Origin: Funneliformis mosseae
Lineage: Eukaryota; Glomeromycota; Glomeromycetes; Glomerales; Glomeraceae
Direction of reading: 5' to 3'
NCBI GenBank assembly: GCA_910592005.1
Contig: CAJVPP010001646.1
Coordinates: 1 to 18,724, forward strand
Length of the DNA stretch: 18,724 nt
Part shown: one piece after another, positions 17,547 to 18,724 of the stretch
Position numbering within the stretch: the stretch's first letter is position 1
How the letters are laid out: the number at the start of each line of letters is the position of its first letter
The notes under the pieces: generated by a model
Databases searched by the model: none
Told to the model about the DNA's origin: nothing
Seen by the model: only the letters and a program-made list of their open reading frames with translations
Position numbers and translations under genes: made by a program

Positions 17547-18507
17547 GATTTATTCGTAAAAGCATATTGCAAAGCATATGCATTTTAAGAACTTCATCTT
17601 TCTACAAATGAATCTGAATTTGACCTACTTATTTATTACGTGAAAACGTTGGAAATGTATAAAAAATGCTTAAAAAATAAATCAAACGTTTCTAAACAAA
17701 TTATTTGTTTGAACTTGAAAATATTTTCTTTAAAGATTTAAAAAAAAAAATCAGTTATACGACAAGAAATATATTCAACAGGGAGATATATTATTTACAA
17801 AGAAAACAGAAAAATTCACATACAAGTGCAAGGTTTGTAAAATTTACCACTCTTACCGTAAAATATTATTAAATAGATTTCTGGTTTTGCTTATCTTGGT
17901 CATTGTTATCAGGTTAAAAATATCTACAATAAAGAGAAACTCGAGATGCGTATATAATCGGATTTTCATCATACATAAGTGCACGAATAAAGAAATATTA
18001 TAAATTAAGAGAACAGTATGCTACGGATCATAAAGCAGGTTAGTATATTTGAAAACTTGAATTGTATTGTTAAAGATGAATTTCTGAAAAAATTTGGTAG
18101 TAATAAAATACAGAAAATCCCGATAAGAAATTTTCATCTCAAGAGATTGATGATGTGACTCATAACCCAATCTCATGAAGAATTAAGAATAACGTGTTTA
18201 GTAAAATTTTATAAGATTGTATTCAAAATAACAGGGTCTTTAATTCATATTTACGAGCTTTGCATAGTTTCTCCTTAACTTTATTAAACAAAAAATAAAC
18301 TTGAAATTTAGAAAAAAAATTGGAAAGATGATAATATTACATCTATTATCAATAAATGAAATTACTATTTTTCTAATTTAAATAATAAGTTGGTAAAAAA
18401 AAAAAGGATTTGATGCGGAAAGTGAGCTAAATTGAAACTTCGAAGATGCAATAACGCTACTGCATAATCAGTTGAATAAATTTATGATGAAATATCGAAC
18501 TAATTAG
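17547..18507 (+). pseudogene. Unrecognised protein-coding relic with a CxxC motif
   Basis: Long protein-like stretches follow each other on the + strand in shifting frames. AYCKAYAF, stop, ELHLSTNESEFDLLIYYVKT starts at 17547. QQGDILFTKKTEKFTYKCKV, then CKIYHSYRK, lies near 17776-17862. ISGFAYLGHCYQVKNIYNKE lies near 17880-17940. MLRIIKQVSIFENLNCIVKD, then EFLKKFGSNKIQK, is at 18018-18116. PDKKFSSQEIDDVTHNPIS is followed by CIQNNRVFNSYLRALHSFSL near 18120-18290. NWKDDNITSIINK, then YYFSNLNNKLVKK, is followed by FEDAITLLHNQLNKFMMKYR, ending at 18507. Amino-acid use is varied and continuity is good, so this was a real protein of roughly 300 residues, now with several frameshifts and stops. YKCKVCKIYH could be half of a zinc-binding site, with GHCYQ later. 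I do not recognise the family; a lineage-specific gene or transposon protein is possible. Confidence 0.6.
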
Positions 18508-18677
18508 CCATCTTTACGTTTATTTTATTTATAAATCGCTTGATAGATATAGGAAAATCAATGATTTCGGTAAGTTAGTCCATATTAATTCAATTTCATC
18601 TTTTAATGCGATTATTTTTCAATTAAAATTCGTAATCTATGTATTATGTATTAGTTATTTACCGCGAAATCAGAGAT

Positions 18678-18715
18678 ATCATCAGGTGTCACGGCGCAGC
18701 CGTGACCCTGATGAT
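18678..18715. repeat. GC-rich hairpin, ATCATCAGG-TGTCACGGC / GCCGTGACC-CTGATGAT
   Basis: An 18-base left arm and a 17-base right arm pair almost perfectly (one bulged or mismatched base) around a three-base GCA loop. It is the most GC-rich and most stable structure in the window, and CGGCGAT follows at the very end. The flanks ACCGCGAAATCAGAGATATC and ATGTCGGCGAT suggest a longer imperfect inverted repeat. It may be a transposon end, possibly a dispersed repeat cut by the window edge. Assignment to a known family is not possible from this alone. Confidence 0.75.
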
Positions 18716-18724
18716 GTCGGCGAT

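Noticed and set aside
1..18724. Mitochondrial or apicomplexan origin because of the extreme A+T content
   Set aside because: Nuclear pogo-type transposase with GT-AG introns, LTR and hAT-like elements and an AM-fungus-type kinase relic argue for a fungal nuclear genome; no mitochondrial genes or tRNAs are seen.

Overview
The window looks like nuclear DNA of an AT-rich fungus, most probably an arbuscular mycorrhizal fungus of the Rhizophagus/Glomeromycotina type. The grounds are the extreme A+T content, the dense layers of decayed transposons, a pogo/Tigger-like transposase relic with short GT...AG introns, a protein-kinase relic of the type greatly expanded in these fungi, and a GC-rich stem-loop of a kind I associate with that genus. 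The organism call is inference; no species-specific marker gene is present. I find no intact protein-coding gene, tRNA or rRNA. Most open frames are chance or repeat-derived.

Left part (1-6915). A short-motif array (39-243) is followed by a 173-bp TA-flanked miniature element (344-516). Its sister copy lies in opposite orientation at 6591-6762. Between them are a possible pogo-family relic (about 1110-2548) holding a ~120-bp repeat array and an A-rich run, a 729-bp fold-back palindrome with Tc1-like ends (2609-3337), and a pogo/Tigger-like DDE transposase pseudogene on the + strand (4868-6487). The two sister copies are either independent MITEs or the long inverted ends of one 6.4-kb element built around that transposase.

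Middle part (6916-10576). A ~3.66-kb block carries ACTGGTC at both ends in inverted orientation. It consists almost entirely of internal repeats: 65-bp tandem units, 50-100-bp degenerate units, and two arrays of small GAATGAT/ATCATTC palindromes around a ~475-bp spacer. It reads as a non-autonomous DNA transposon or MITE-like carrier of satellites.

Right-middle part (11717-14901). A decayed LTR retrotransposon has two direct ~465-bp repeats, a primer-binding-site-like motif, a fragment resembling the C-terminal end of a Ty3/gypsy integrase, and a polypurine tract. Its 3' LTR is interrupted by a 644-bp hAT-like insertion with a 7-8-bp target duplication and CAGTTCAG-rich ends.

Right part (about 15000-18724). 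Base composition becomes visibly less AT-rich. Four copies of a ~75-117-bp GTTGC/GTCGAA family are scattered here. Between the third and fourth lies a protein-kinase pseudogene (16569-17168) with recognisable subdomains but damaged HRD and DFG motifs. A second + strand pseudogene that I do not recognise (17547-18507) follows, with a CxxC motif and long stretches of protein-like sequence in shifting frames. The window ends with a strong GC-rich hairpin (18678-18715).

Overall this is a transposon graveyard joined to a degraded gene-family compartment. Nothing here shows a working gene system. The informative features are the nested insertion history, the stop-codon pattern that points to C-to-T decay, and the uncharacterised repeat families.
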